Notes: generated from the sequence alone by a model not told the origin. DNA of 11,977 nt from CACKLF01 sp002725175 (GCA_002725175.2 PBQX02000031.1:1-11977); one strand, 5' to 3'; positions 1 through 7,516 are shown, counted from the first letter of the stretch. Program-made: numbers and translations.

Positions 1-1134
1 GCAATGACGGCAATGGCAATGTCCTGCAGGCCAGACTTAATTATATTCGATGAACCAACTACAGCTTTGGACGTAACAACTCAAATTGAAGTTTTGGCTT
101 CAATTCGGGATATTGTTGATCAATTTGGTACGGCAGCAATTTATATTACTCACGACCTTGCTGTTGTGGCTCAAATGGCTGACAAAATAAAGGTTTTATT
201 AAAAGGTGAGGAAGTAGAAGAAGCTCCAACAGAAAAGATGATGAAATCTCCAAAGGAAGAATATACAAAGTCTCTCTGGGCCGTAAGAAGTCATCAAAGA
301 GATCAAAAGACCCGTCCTGAGAATAGTGACGCCTTTCTATCAATTAACTCAATTGACGCTTCTTACTCAAATGGACCGAAAGTTTTAGATGCAGTTTCTT
401 TTGACATTTATAAAGGCACAACAGTGGCGGTAGTGGGAGAATCTGGCTCTGGCAAATCAACGGCGGCTCGCTGTATAACAGGATTATTACCACCTTCTAC
501 CGGGAAAATACTCTTAGATGGCAAAGAGTTGCCTCCAAATTATCGTGACAGAAGCAAAGATCAACTCCGGCAAACCCAAATGATATATCAAATGGCTGAT
601 ACGGCCCTTAACCCAAAGGTTAAAGTTAAGGAAATAATTGGACGCCCGGCGGAATTTTATGAAGGGTTTACAGGTAAAGATTTAGATAATCGCGTAGATG
701 AGCTTTTAGAACTTATTGAAATGGATCCTGGCGAATATCGCGATCGCTTACCTCCTGAACTGTCAGGGGGTCAGAAGCAACGTATAGGTATTGCCAGAGC
801 TCTCGCAGCCAATCCTTCTTTTATTATTTGCGATGAAATCACTTCAGCCCTTGATCAACTTGTAGCGGAAGGAATTTTAAAGCTTCTGGACCGTCTGCAA
901 AATGAGCTTGATCTAACTTACATGTTTATTACTCATGATCTTGCTACAGTTAGAGCTATTGCAGACGAAGTGGTAGTCATGCAAAACGGAAAAGTTGTGG
1001 AACAAGGACCAAAAACTGAAATGTTTACGCCTCCTCATCACCCTTATACAGATTTACTTCTGTCATCCATAGTTGAAATGGATCCTAATTGGTTAACAAC
1101 AGTTATTGAAAAGCGTGAAGGAACCAGTTCTTAA
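1..1134 (+). CDS. Peptide/oligopeptide-type ABC transporter, fused double ATP-binding protein (5' truncated)
   Basis: This is the 3' part of a cytoplasmic ATPase subunit that would power a Dpp/Opp-like importer. The reading frame is open from base 1 and the first visible Met codons are internal, so the true start is off the left edge. Domain 1 is cut: only Walker B and D-loop (residues 11-23, LIIFDEPTTALD) and the H-loop His50 remain. Domain 2 is complete: Walker A GESGSGKST at 145-153, Q-loop Gln196 followed by ADTALNP, signature LSGGQKQR at 253-260, Walker B/D-loop 273-284 and H-loop His311. Each half ends in the PYT-type tail typical of oligopeptide transporters (about 85-92 and 344-360). 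Fused double ATPases of this type usually exceed 500 residues, so roughly the last two thirds is present. Permease and binding-protein genes probably lie to the left. The gene converges on amtB with only 18 bp between stop codons. The substrate cannot be read from the sequence. Confidence 0.93.
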   Translation, partial: AMTAMAMSCRPDLIIFDEPTTALDVTTQIEVLASIRDIVDQFGTAAIYITHDLAVVAQMADKIKVLLKGEEVEEAPTEKMMKSPKEEYTKSLWAVRSHQRDQKTRPENSDAFLSINSIDASYSNGPKVLDAVSFDIYKGTTVAVVGESGSGKSTAARCITGLLPPSTGKILLDGKELPPNYRDRSKDQLRQTQMIYQMADTALNPKVKVKEIIGRPAEFYEGFTGKDLDNRVDELLELIEMDPGEYRDRLPPELSGGQKQRIGIARALAANPSFIICDEITSALDQLVAEGILKLLDRLQNELDLTYMFITHDLATVRAIADEVVVMQNGKVVEQGPKTEMFTPPHHPYTDLLLSSIVEMDPNWLTTVIEKREGTSS

Positions 1135-1152
1135 TTTAAAAGACAAATTTTT

Positions 1153-2346
1153 CTAAGAAGAAAGATCGTAAGCTTTCTCTCCATGCTCCCTTAAATCCAA
1201 GCCTTCCCACTCAGTCTCTTCTGATACACGCATAGGAATAAAGAATTTCAAAACAAAAATAATAATCGAACTAACTAAAACGGTATATGCACCTACAATT
1301 ATTATTCCACCAATTTGAGAAGTAAAACTCGATCCATTTTCAAATCCTAAAAATGCAAAGAACGGTATCATTAAGGTGCCAAATATTCCTCCTAAGCCAT
1401 GAACGGCAAAAACGTCCAATGTGTCATCAATTACTAAAACACGTTTTACAAAAATTGTTGCTTCTTGGCATATAATGCCTGCAATAAAGCCAATAATTAA
1501 AGCCTCAATTGGCCCTACAAATCCAGAAGCTGGAGTAATAGAAGCTAAGCCAGCTATGGTTCCTGTAACAATCCCAACAAGAGAAGCCTTACCGTACTTA
1601 ATTCTTTCCCACATGACCCATGAAAGAGACGCCATTGCTGCAGAAATATGTGTAACAGTTATAGCCATGGCAGCACCACCGTCAGCGGCCAACTGTGAAC
1701 CGCCATTAAAGCCAAACCATCCAACCCAAAGCATTGCAGATCCAATCATAACCATACCAGGGTTATGTGGTGGCTTTGACTGATCTTTTCGCGGTCCTAA
1801 GAAAAAGGCTAATGTTAAGGCTGCTAAACCCGCTGTTTCGTGAACTACTATGCCACCTGCAAAATCGTAAACTCCCGTTTTAAATAAAACACCCTCGCTA
1901 AGTAAGCCACCACCCCAAATCCAATGAACAACCGGAGCGTAAACCAAAATCATCCAAATCGATGAAAATGTAATTACAAATGAAAACGAAATTCTCTCTA
2001 CATAAGCCCCTACTATTAAGGCTGGGGTTATTATTGCAAAGGTCATTTGAAAGGTAAAAAATAAAATCTCAGGAATTGATCCCGACAGGGTTTCCGAAGA
2101 GATGTCCAAAAGAAAGGATTTGCCTAACCCTCCCCAAAATGCTCCGCCATCACCAAAGGCAATTGAATATCCAACTGCAAACCAGATAATGCTCATTAAA
2201 CAAGCAATAGTATAATTCTGCATAAATACGCTTAAAACATTTCTCGCTCTAACCAAGCCTCCATAAAACAAGGCCAAGCCTGGTAAAGTCATAAATAAAA
2301 CGAGCGCCGAAGCCACTATTATCCAACTTGTATCTGCTGCATTCAT
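1153..2346 (-). CDS. amtB: Ammonium transporter AmtB
   Basis: A 397-aa inner-membrane channel for ammonium/ammonia, normally a trimer of 11-helix subunits gated by the PII protein GlnK. Hallmarks by alignment to E. coli AmtB: Phe gate F99/F103, periplasmic binding-site residues W144 and F103, D161, twin pore histidines H169 and H316, the WFGFN motif at 210-214, and a cytoplasmic C-tail from about 372 with RVSEE...EGLD..HGE.AY, the segment that contacts GlnK. Unlike E. coli AmtB it begins directly at the first mature helix, with no cleavable signal peptide. The ATG start is supported by a GGGGAG Shine-Dalgarno at 2355-2360, about 8 bases upstream. No glnK gene is adjacent on either side; upstream is a divergent MFS gene. 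Nitrogen control is expected from the family, but I see no sigma-54 -24/-12 element in the upstream gap. Confidence 0.97.
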   Translation of the reverse strand: MNAADTSWIIVASALVLFMTLPGLALFYGGLVRARNVLSVFMQNYTIACLMSIIWFAVGYSIAFGDGGAFWGGLGKSFLLDISSETLSGSIPEILFFTFQMTFAIITPALIVGAYVERISFSFVITFSSIWMILVYAPVVHWIWGGGLLSEGVLFKTGVYDFAGGIVVHETAGLAALTLAFFLGPRKDQSKPPHNPGMVMIGSAMLWVGWFGFNGGSQLAADGGAAMAITVTHISAAMASLSWVMWERIKYGKASLVGIVTGTIAGLASITPASGFVGPIEALIIGFIAGIICQEATIFVKRVLVIDDTLDVFAVHGLGGIFGTLMIPFFAFLGFENGSSFTSQIGGIIIVGAYTVLVSSIIIFVLKFFIPMRVSEETEWEGLDLREHGEKAYDLSS

Positions 2347-2421
2347 TAGAAAATCTCCCCTTAATTTATTTGCAGACCTTATTAGGCATAAAAATTTTTT
2401 GTAATTAAATTGTGAAAATTT

Positions 2422-2466
2422 AGATAAAAAATTGGTATAATGATGAAATTTTAATCATTTTTATCT
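2422..2466. repeat. Inverted AGATAAAAA / TTTTTATCT pair around the divergent promoter region
   Basis: AGATAAAAA (2422-2430) and TTTTTATCT (2458-2466) are perfect 9-bp inverted copies with 27 bp between them, enclosing the extended -10 box. Inside is a second dyad, AATGAT-N9-ATCATT (2439-2459). The outer flanks AAATTT and GAAAATT make each copy resemble the arms of the 2572-2599 palindrome. This is the arrangement expected for operator half-sites, but base composition makes AT-rich dyads common. Confidence 0.45.
2433..2441 (+). promoter_or_regulatory. Candidate extended -10 promoter for the MFS gene
   Basis: TGGTATAAT matches the extended -10 form TGnTATAAT exactly. It lies about 180 bp upstream of the MFS start codon and would leave a long leader carrying the 2572-2599 palindrome. 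The only -35-like sequence (TTGTGA at 2410-2415) sits 20 bp away, which is too far, but extended -10 promoters can work without one. Confidence 0.38.
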
Positions 2467-2470
2467 GAAA

Positions 2471-2476
2471 ATTATA
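2471..2476 (-). promoter_or_regulatory. Candidate -10 box for amtB
   Basis: A perfect TATAAT hexamer on the minus strand, about 125 bp upstream of the amtB start. No good -35 is found at the usual distance, so it would need an activator or may be chance in AT-rich DNA. It overlaps a TTATCTGAAAATT sequence (2461-2473) related to the palindrome arms at 2572-2599. Confidence 0.28.
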
Positions 2477-2571
2477 CTTGTAAGGATTTTACTGCATACT
2501 TTTTAAGCAGAAAAAAATAATTACAAAGTTTACAATGCACTTCAGAGACCATAAGATCAGCAATTCTAATA

Positions 2572-2599
2572 TTATCTAAAATTTGCGAATTTTAGATAA
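2572..2599. repeat. Perfect 12-bp-arm palindrome upstream of the MFS gene
   Basis: TTATCTAAAATT (2572-2583), loop TGCG, then AATTTTAGATAA (2588-2599): 12 of 12 positions pair. It ends 23 bases before the MFS ATG. No T-run follows, so it is not a classical intrinsic terminator. It could be the operator of a dimeric repressor controlling the exporter, or a leader hairpin limiting its translation. The presence of the repeat is certain; its role is inferred. Confidence 0.75.
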
Positions 2600-2622
2600 C
2601 TCTTTAAGAAAAGTACTAACAT

Positions 2623-3798
2623 ATGAAGATAAAGCTAAATATTTACTCTTTAATGTTTATAGCTTTGCTTCCAAATTTTATGTTTATTCCGAGTATTACA
2701 GTACTAGCAGATCACTATGAAACGAACTTTTCCATCATGCAACTTTCTGTTTCATTATACATGGTGGCATCGGCCTCGTTACAGGTTTTATTGGGCCCTT
2801 TATCAGACAAATATGGAAGGCGCCCGGTTCTTATAACTTGTCTGTTAATTTTAATTATAGCTTCCTTAGGTTGTGCCCTTTCACCTTCTACTGAAATTTT
2901 CTTTCTTTTTAGGATCCTGCAAGCTACTGCTGTATCAGGAATGGTCATAGGAAGAGCTATAGTGATTGATGTATTTGACCAGAAGGATACTGTTAAAATT
3001 CTGAGCCAAATAGCAATAGTTTTGGGCATTTCCTCAATTTTAGGTCCCGCAATTGGAGGACTTCTAATTGAGATATATAGCTGGAAGGCAATATTTTACT
3101 TTATTATTGGAATTGGAATGTTTAGCTTTTTTTATAATTTTTTTAGCCTTGAAGAAACCAATAAATATCTAGTCAAAAATCTGTCTGATCAAATGGACAA
3201 TTACAAAAAACTAATGTCTTCGAGTAGATTTTGGGTTTACTCTTTCATCGGCGGATTTTCTTCAAGTACCTTTTTCACTATCCTAATTTCTATTCCCTAT
3301 ATTGGTGAAATTATATATGGGTTAAGCTCTTTTCAAAGCTCATTGCTATTAATCATAATAACGTCAGGCTTTATTCTTGGAAGCTTAACAAGCCCCTTTC
3401 TTTTAAACTTATTTTCCGAGAAAAAAGTGCTTTACTTCAGTATGCTCTCAAGTATAGCTGGTGCTTTAATTTCATTTTTATTCTACATTATTTTTCCTCA
3501 GTATATTTTAAGTATATTTGCACCTTTCTTTCTTATTGGCCTATCAAACGGCTTCATCTCACCAATAGCATTGTCTAAGGTTCTAAGCATAAGAGACGAT
3601 TCAAGAGGGGCAGCGTCGGGACTTAATGGTGCTTTTATTATTGGGTTTGGCGCACTTTATTCAGCAATAGGAGGTTATTTTCTGGGATATATAGGAAGGG
3701 TTGAGGTTATTTATTTTATGATCTTTAGTTCACTAATTTTGACTTATATTAGCATAATCCACACAGATGAATTTAAGCACTCTTCCTTTAAAAAGTAA
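2623..3798 (+). CDS. MFS transporter, Bcr/CflA-like drug efflux family
   Basis: A 391-aa inner-membrane proton antiporter of the DHA1 type, predicted to have 12 helices split by a short cytoplasmic loop at about 170-200. Diagnostic motifs are motif A GPLSDKYGRRPVL at 58-70, motif B RILQATAVSGMVIGR at 97-111 (with the conserved Arg97), and antiporter motif C GISSILGPAIGG at 135-146. D30 in helix 1 is a plausible charged residue near the substrate path. Family members export small molecules or drugs such as bicyclomycin, sulfonamides or dipeptides; the real substrate is unknown here. The start codon has only a weak purine-rich AAGAAAAG about 10 bases upstream, so translation may be poor or regulated. 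The gene stands alone, divergent from amtB and convergent with cyaC, with a palindrome just upstream that suggests a dedicated regulator encoded elsewhere. Confidence 0.9.
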   Translation: MKIKLNIYSLMFIALLPNFMFIPSITVLADHYETNFSIMQLSVSLYMVASASLQVLLGPLSDKYGRRPVLITCLLILIIASLGCALSPSTEIFFLFRILQATAVSGMVIGRAIVIDVFDQKDTVKILSQIAIVLGISSILGPAIGGLLIEIYSWKAIFYFIIGIGMFSFFYNFFSLEETNKYLVKNLSDQMDNYKKLMSSSRFWVYSFIGGFSSSTFFTILISIPYIGEIIYGLSSFQSSLLLIIITSGFILGSLTSPFLLNLFSEKKVLYFSMLSSIAGALISFLFYIIFPQYILSIFAPFFLIGLSNGFISPIALSKVLSIRDDSRGAASGLNGAFIIGFGALYSAIGGYFLGYIGRVEVIYFMIFSSLILTYISIIHTDEFKHSSFKK

Positions 3799-3871
3799 TT
3801 ATATTATCTTTATTATTTCTTGAAAAAATTTATTCTATTTCTTACTTTTTTAGTTCACTTTTTAAATCATT

Positions 3872-3972
3872 GGTATATTATGATAAATATACTTTCATAT
3901 TAAACTCCCTCTGGACTTATAGACCTCTAGTTTGAATTAATTAGAGGTCTATTAAGGCCAGGGTATATTATG
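3872..3972. repeat. 11-bp direct repeat GGTATATTATG, two copies 90 bp apart
   Basis: Identical GGTATATTATG at 3872-3882 and 3962-3972, in the gap between the convergent MFS and cyaC genes. They bracket the inverted repeat at 3919-3952. Each copy also resembles a -10 box followed by ATG. I see no terminal inverted repeats next to the copies, so they are not clearly a target-site duplication. Confidence 0.6.
3907..3963. repeat. Inverted repeat / hairpin in the convergent MFS-cyaC gap
   Basis: ATAGACCTCTA (3919-3929) and TAGAGGTCTAT (3942-3952) pair perfectly over 11 bp around a 12-base loop. Pairing continues outward imperfectly to CCCT (3907-3910) and AGGG (3960-3963), with a one-base and a two-base bulge. 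It is clearly richer in GC than its surroundings. Neither strand has a T-run after it, so it does not look like a standard bidirectional terminator. It could be a structured small RNA, an RNA 3' end stabiliser or a palindromic element. Confidence 0.6.
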
Positions 3973-4014
3973 TTTAAAAATAGGTTAACTAAACTTCATA
4001 CCGCGGCAGGACTT

Positions 4015-4039
4015 AATATTCAAAACTTTTGAAAATATT
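4015..4039 (-). terminator. AT-only hairpin abutting the cyaC stop codon (possible weak terminator)
   Basis: TTCAAAA-C-TTTTGAA (4019-4033) is a perfect dyad, extended by AATA/TATT (4015-4018, 4036-4039) across a two-base bulge. It begins directly after the cyaC stop. It has almost no GC and no following U-tract on the minus strand, so terminator activity is doubtful; it may only protect the mRNA end. Confidence 0.25.
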
Positions 4040-5746
4040 CTATTGCCTTATCTCAGAAGCATTCTTAATTGAAAATATCTCTAAATTTTCTTTTCTCCCA
4101 CGAATATTTACTAAATCACTATCAAAGCCATCCAGATTCAAATTGGCTTGTTCAGCAACATATTTCGAAATAACTAACTCGCTAGTATAACTCTTTGTTA
4201 ATTCCTCTAATCGGCTTGCTATATTAACATTGTCTCCAACGACAGTTTCAGTGAATGTTTTGCCATACCCCATTAGGCCAACAATTGTTTCCCCCGCATG
4301 AATTCCCATGCCAAACCTAATATCCTCAGAAAATTCAATCTTCATTTCTCCATTCAAAGACTTCATATTTTCGGAAATTTTAGAAGCTGCATTTACGGCA
4401 TTCTTACAATTTTCACCCATTCCATTTTCAGAATCAAAAATTGCCATAATTCCATCACCTATAAATTTATCAAGGCGACCTGAATTTGACTCAATAATTT
4501 TACCGCAGACAGAGTAATATTTGTTTAAAATGTACACAACATCGTATGCCAAATTCTTTTCTGAAAGTTTTGTAAAGTCCCGAAGATCGACAAATAATAT
4601 AGCTGTTTCTTTTTCTTTACCAGACAATGACGATAAGTCAGTAGCTCTTGCAAGTGAGTTTTCAGGGTTTACCAATGGCATAACAGATACATCGCCTTTT
4701 GGCCTTAACTGACATGCCAGCCTCACATCACCCTCAATCCCTACCCTGTCAATAGCTCTTGCTTCATAGGAATTCGGACTGGGCAACGGCCCTTTCGATG
4801 AAATAACTTTGATACGGCAAGTTGTGCACCTTCCCTTACCCCCACACACAGCCTGATGGGGAATTTTTGCGATTTGACTAGCCTCTAATATGGAAGTTCC
4901 TTTTGGAATAGAAACTATTCTATCACCTGGATATTGTATCTTGATATTACCAAAATATTTAGCCCTTACAACGTTGATCACAGCAAGTATTATTAAACCA
5001 AGAACGGCAAGTGGATAATAGCTTTCAATAAAAGGTTCAACAATTTTGAATAGAGANTCAGCTTCACTAGAATCTGCTTTACCAATGATGGAAGCCAAAA
5101 AGTTGTCTTCACCCTGCAANGATTTGGCATACGANATTAAACTATGCTCTTTTAGACCTGCCCAAAAACCGGAGATACCCAAAACAGGTGTGCCNATGTA
5201 GATAATGTAAAAATAGGTNACATATTTTTTATACGATTTCATATTGTATCGTAAGAGTGTGTTTATACCGATTACTCCATGAACCCAGATAAAAATAGTT
5301 ATAAGCCCAAAAAGAATGCTATTAACGATTAATTCGCCTGATGGGGTGTTAAAAAGCATTTCCGAAAAAATCAGTTCATAAGTAAGTTTTCCATCAAAAA
5401 TTCTAGTAAAAATGAAAGCCCCAACAATATGAAANGATACAAAAAAGAATCCTAATATAGGAAAAATAATCTGGATCCATTCCCTACCAGACATTTTGAA
5501 AGATTTCCGCTTTCCAACATCATAAAACCCCAAAGGAATATGAATTAAAAAAGAACCATAAAGCAAAACTGTGCCAACGGGATTCTTCCAGAGTAAATGA
5601 AAATAATTATTTTTGATATAATCTGCTGCAGGTATAGAAATAATATTCACTGAGTGATTTAATAAGTGAGTTAAAACATAGAAAAAAAGTACTGCTCCAG
5701 AAAAAATTCGAAGCTTCCTTGCTACAGAATTTAGATCTTCACTCAT
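4040..5746 (-). CDS. cyaC: CyaC-type membrane redox adenylate cyclase (diheme anchor + 2Fe-2S + class III cyclase)
   Basis: A 568-aa three-part protein. Residues about 10-262 form a six-helix membrane anchor with His27, His69, His106 and His156 placed in helices, the tetra-histidine pattern of diheme-b succinate:quinone oxidoreductase anchors. Residues about 266-358 are a plant-type ferredoxin domain with C301-X5-C307-X2-C310 and C345 for a 2Fe-2S cluster. Residues about 378-560 are a class III cyclase: metal Asp387 and Asp431, purine-selecting Lys427 and Thr501 (class IIIb style), transition-state Asn508 and Arg512. This is the architecture of Sinorhizobium meliloti CyaC, a quinone-responsive adenylate cyclase; making cAMP from ATP under quinone/redox control is inferred by homology. 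An AGGA Shine-Dalgarno about 8 bases upstream supports the start. The helicase gene lies 72 bp upstream on the same strand. Six single Ns are all third codon positions; three leave the amino acid unchanged (X104 and X209 are Ser, X176 Val). Confidence 0.93.
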   Translation of the reverse strand: MSEDLNSVARKLRIFSGAVLFFYVLTHLLNHSVNIISIPAADYIKNNYFHLLWKNPVGTVLLYGSFLIHIPLGFYDVGKRKSFKMSGREWIQIIFPILGFFFVXFHIVGAFIFTRIFDGKLTYELIFSEMLFNTPSGELIVNSILFGLITIFIWVHGVIGINTLLRYNMKSYKKYXTYFYIIYXGTPVLGISGFWAGLKEHSLXSYAKXLQGEDNFLASIIGKADSSEAXSLFKIVEPFIESYYPLAVLGLIILAVINVVRAKYFGNIKIQYPGDRIVSIPKGTSILEASQIAKIPHQAVCGGKGRCTTCRIKVISSKGPLPSPNSYEARAIDRVGIEGDVRLACQLRPKGDVSVMPLVNPENSLARATDLSSLSGKEKETAILFVDLRDFTKLSEKNLAYDVVYILNKYYSVCGKIIESNSGRLDKFIGDGIMAIFDSENGMGENCKNAVNAASKISENMKSLNGEMKIEFSEDIRFGMGIHAGETIVGLMGYGKTFTETVVGDNVNIASRLEELTKSYTSELVISKYVAEQANLNLDGFDSDLVNIRGRKENLEIFSIKNASEIRQ

Positions 5747-5787
5747 AAAAAAGGTCCTACATNANGCTTAGANCTATTCTCTATCCA

Positions 5788-5812
5788 AAAAACTTTATTC
5801 ATACAAGTTTTT
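5788..5812 (-). terminator. Candidate intrinsic terminator after the helicase gene
   Basis: On the minus strand AAAAACTT, a 9-base loop, then AAGTTTTT, an 8-bp perfect stem whose 3' arm runs straight into a T-run. It lies 6 bases after the helicase stop and about 40 bases before the cyaC start. With one G/C pair the stem is weak, so partial read-through into cyaC is likely if it terminates at all. Confidence 0.4.
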
Positions 5813-5818
5813 CCATGC

Positions 5819-7516
5819 TCACTTTTTATCACCCAAATTTAANGTTTCCCTCTCTTTAGCCCTTCGATATAGTCTTCTCTGCTTNGAATTTCCATTTTTA
5901 GAAGAATTGGCTTTTCCGTTAAAAGGGTCGCCATTGTAGTCAACCATACTTAAAAATAGCCCAGGCTCTAACTGACCATCTTTATCAAAAGATTTAAGGA
6001 ATTGATTTAAAACTTTTGCATTTAATTCAATAAAGGTTTCCTTTTTCAGGACTTTAATAGCTCCNATATCTTTCTTATCTATTTTTCCGCCATTTAGCAG
6101 TTTAGGCAGCAACCAACCTGGTTGCACTTTTTTCTTAGTGCCCATAGGTAGTTTGAACCAGACACTTTTTTCAAAATTATTATTCTTAAATTTATCCACC
6201 TTGCTTTCATTAATTTTGATAATTTCATCTGGCGCATATTTGCCTTCCTTAAACTTATGAACCAAAGCTGCAGCAAGTCTTTCTGCATTGTATTTCTCTA
6301 CTAATGAATTAATTAAATCTTTATTCTCAACCTGAGATTTTTTTGAAAAAATAGGATCTTCTAAAATTCTTTGATTGTCTTTTTCAAGAATTTCTTCAGG
6401 TTCTGGAGGGTTTTCCCAAATAGCACTTATATTTGCGCTATCNAGTAATTTATGCACCTTCTTTTGAGATCTAATAGGTACTATTAAAAGGCTAACACCT
6501 TTTTTTCCAGCCCTGCCCGTTCGACCACTACGGTGCAAAAGAGATTCTTTACTCTTTGGTAAGTCAGCATGTATTACTAACTGAAGGTTAGGAAGATCAA
6601 TGCCACGAGCAGCAACATCTGTGGCAACACATACCCTTGCNCGACCTTCTCTCATTGATTGCAAAGCACGNATTCTATTGCTTTGACTTAACTCTCCTGA
6701 CATGGAAACAACTGAAAAACCTCGATTATTAAGGCGAGATGTTAAGTGATTTACATTNGCTCTTGTACCNCAAAAGACTAATGCATTATCTACNTCATAA
6801 TATCTTAAGGCGTTCATTATTGCATTTTCATTATCTTTGGGGGAAATTGAAAAGGCACGATACTCAATATCTAAATGCTGAATATTCTTACTAATGGTAG
6901 AAATTCTTAAAGCATTATNTTGATACCGCGAAGCTAACTTCTCTATACCCTTTGAAATAGTCGCAGAAAATAGTATCGTTCTTCTATCTGCAGGAGTGTT
7001 GCCAAGGATAAATTCCAACTCTTCTCTAAAACCCAAATTCAACATCTCGTCAGCTTCATCTAAAACTACTGTATTCAATTCAGATATATTGAGAGAACCT
7101 CTCTCTATGTGATCTTTTAGCCGACCAGGAGTACCAAGAACTAAAGAAGGGAGATCCTTCAAACTACGCCTCTCCACCTTCATGTCCATTCCACCGACAC
7201 ATGACGCAACAGATACGAAAGTCTTAGCGTATAGCCATTCCAATTCTTGCTTCACTTGTAAGGTTAATTCTCTTGTTGGCGTAACAATAAGGACTTTTGG
7301 CTTTCCAGATAATTTATCTTTATCCCTTAAAATATCAGGTGATATGGCAAGTCCGAAGGCTATAGTTTTTCCAGAACCAGTTTCTGCTGAAACTAAAATA
7401 TCTCGTCCAGAAATATCNTCTCCCATAATAGCTTTTTGAACGGGTGTGGGGTNATTATAGCCGCGTGCAGCGAGTGCTGCCGCCAATTCAGGGGCAACAT
7501 TACTAAAACTTTTCAT
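5819..7516 (-). CDS. DEAD-box ATP-dependent RNA helicase with DbpA/CsdA-type RNA-binding domain
   Basis: A 565-aa cytoplasmic RNA-remodelling enzyme of the DeaD/CsdA/DbpA group, typically acting in ribosome assembly or cold adaptation. All core motifs are present: Q motif Gln27, motif I AETGSGKT (44-51), Ia PTRELTLQ (80-87), Ib TPGRL (129-133), II DEAD (153-156), III SAT (184-186), V ATDVAARGID (298-307), VI HRSGRTGRAG (328-337). A linker with W367..P...EEI..KD..RILEDP resembles alphaproteobacterial DeaD-like proteins. Residues about 450-510 fit the DbpA/CsdA RRM-like domain, followed by a Lys/Arg-rich tail to 565. The start has only a weak GAAAG about 7 bases upstream, after a 270-bp gap that probably holds the promoter. 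Twelve Ns occur, ten at third codon positions; none breaks the frame. Whether it should be named deaD or rhlE-like needs a tree. Confidence 0.93.
   Translation of the reverse strand: MKSFSNVAPELAAALAARGYNXPTPVQKAIMGXDISGRDILVSAETGSGKTIAFGLAISPDILRDKDKLSGKPKVLIVTPTRELTLQVKQELEWLYAKTFVSVASCVGGMDMKVERRSLKDLPSLVLGTPGRLKDHIERGSLNISELNTVVLDEADEMLNLGFREELEFILGNTPADRRTILFSATISKGIEKLASRYQXNALRISTISKNIQHLDIEYRAFSISPKDNENAIMNALRYYXVDNALVFXGTRXNVNHLTSRLNNRGFSVVSMSGELSQSNRXRALQSMREGXARVCVATDVAARGIDLPNLQLVIHADLPKSKESLLHRSGRTGRAGKKGVSLLIVPIRSQKKVHKLXDSANISAIWENPPEPEEILEKDNQRILEDPIFSKKSQVENKDLINSLVEKYNAERLAAALVHKFKEGKYAPDEIIKINESKVDKFKNNNFEKSVWFKLPMGTKKKVQPGWLLPKLLNGGKIDKKDXGAIKVLKKETFIELNAKVLNQFLKSFDKDGQLEPGLFLSMVDYNGDPFNGKANSSKNGNXKQRRLYRRAKEREXLNLGDKK

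Noticed and set aside
1128..1159. TTCTTA ... TAAGAA inverted repeat across the ABC/amtB convergent junction as a bidirectional terminator
   Set aside because: Only 6 bp of stem, no GC, a 20-base loop and it overlaps both coding ends; too weak to call.
1421..1783. 120-codon open frame on the plus strand
   Set aside because: Lies wholly antisense to amtB, has no Shine-Dalgarno and its composition mirrors the membrane protein on the other strand.
2410..2415. CRP half-site TGTGA near the MFS/amtB promoters
   Set aside because: There is no TCACA partner six bases away; a single TGTGA is expected by chance.
2347..2622. Sigma-54/NtrC promoter for amtB
   Set aside because: I searched by eye for TGGCAC-N5-TTGC on the minus strand and found no acceptable match.
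3970..4032. 20-codon frame MFKNRLTKLHTAAGLNIQNF after the hairpin
   Set aside because: Too short, no proper Shine-Dalgarno and no recognisable homology; could be a gene remnant but cannot be supported.
4298..4712. Several short plus-strand open frames
   Set aside because: All are antisense to the cyclase and ferredoxin domains of cyaC, whose frame carries clear family motifs.
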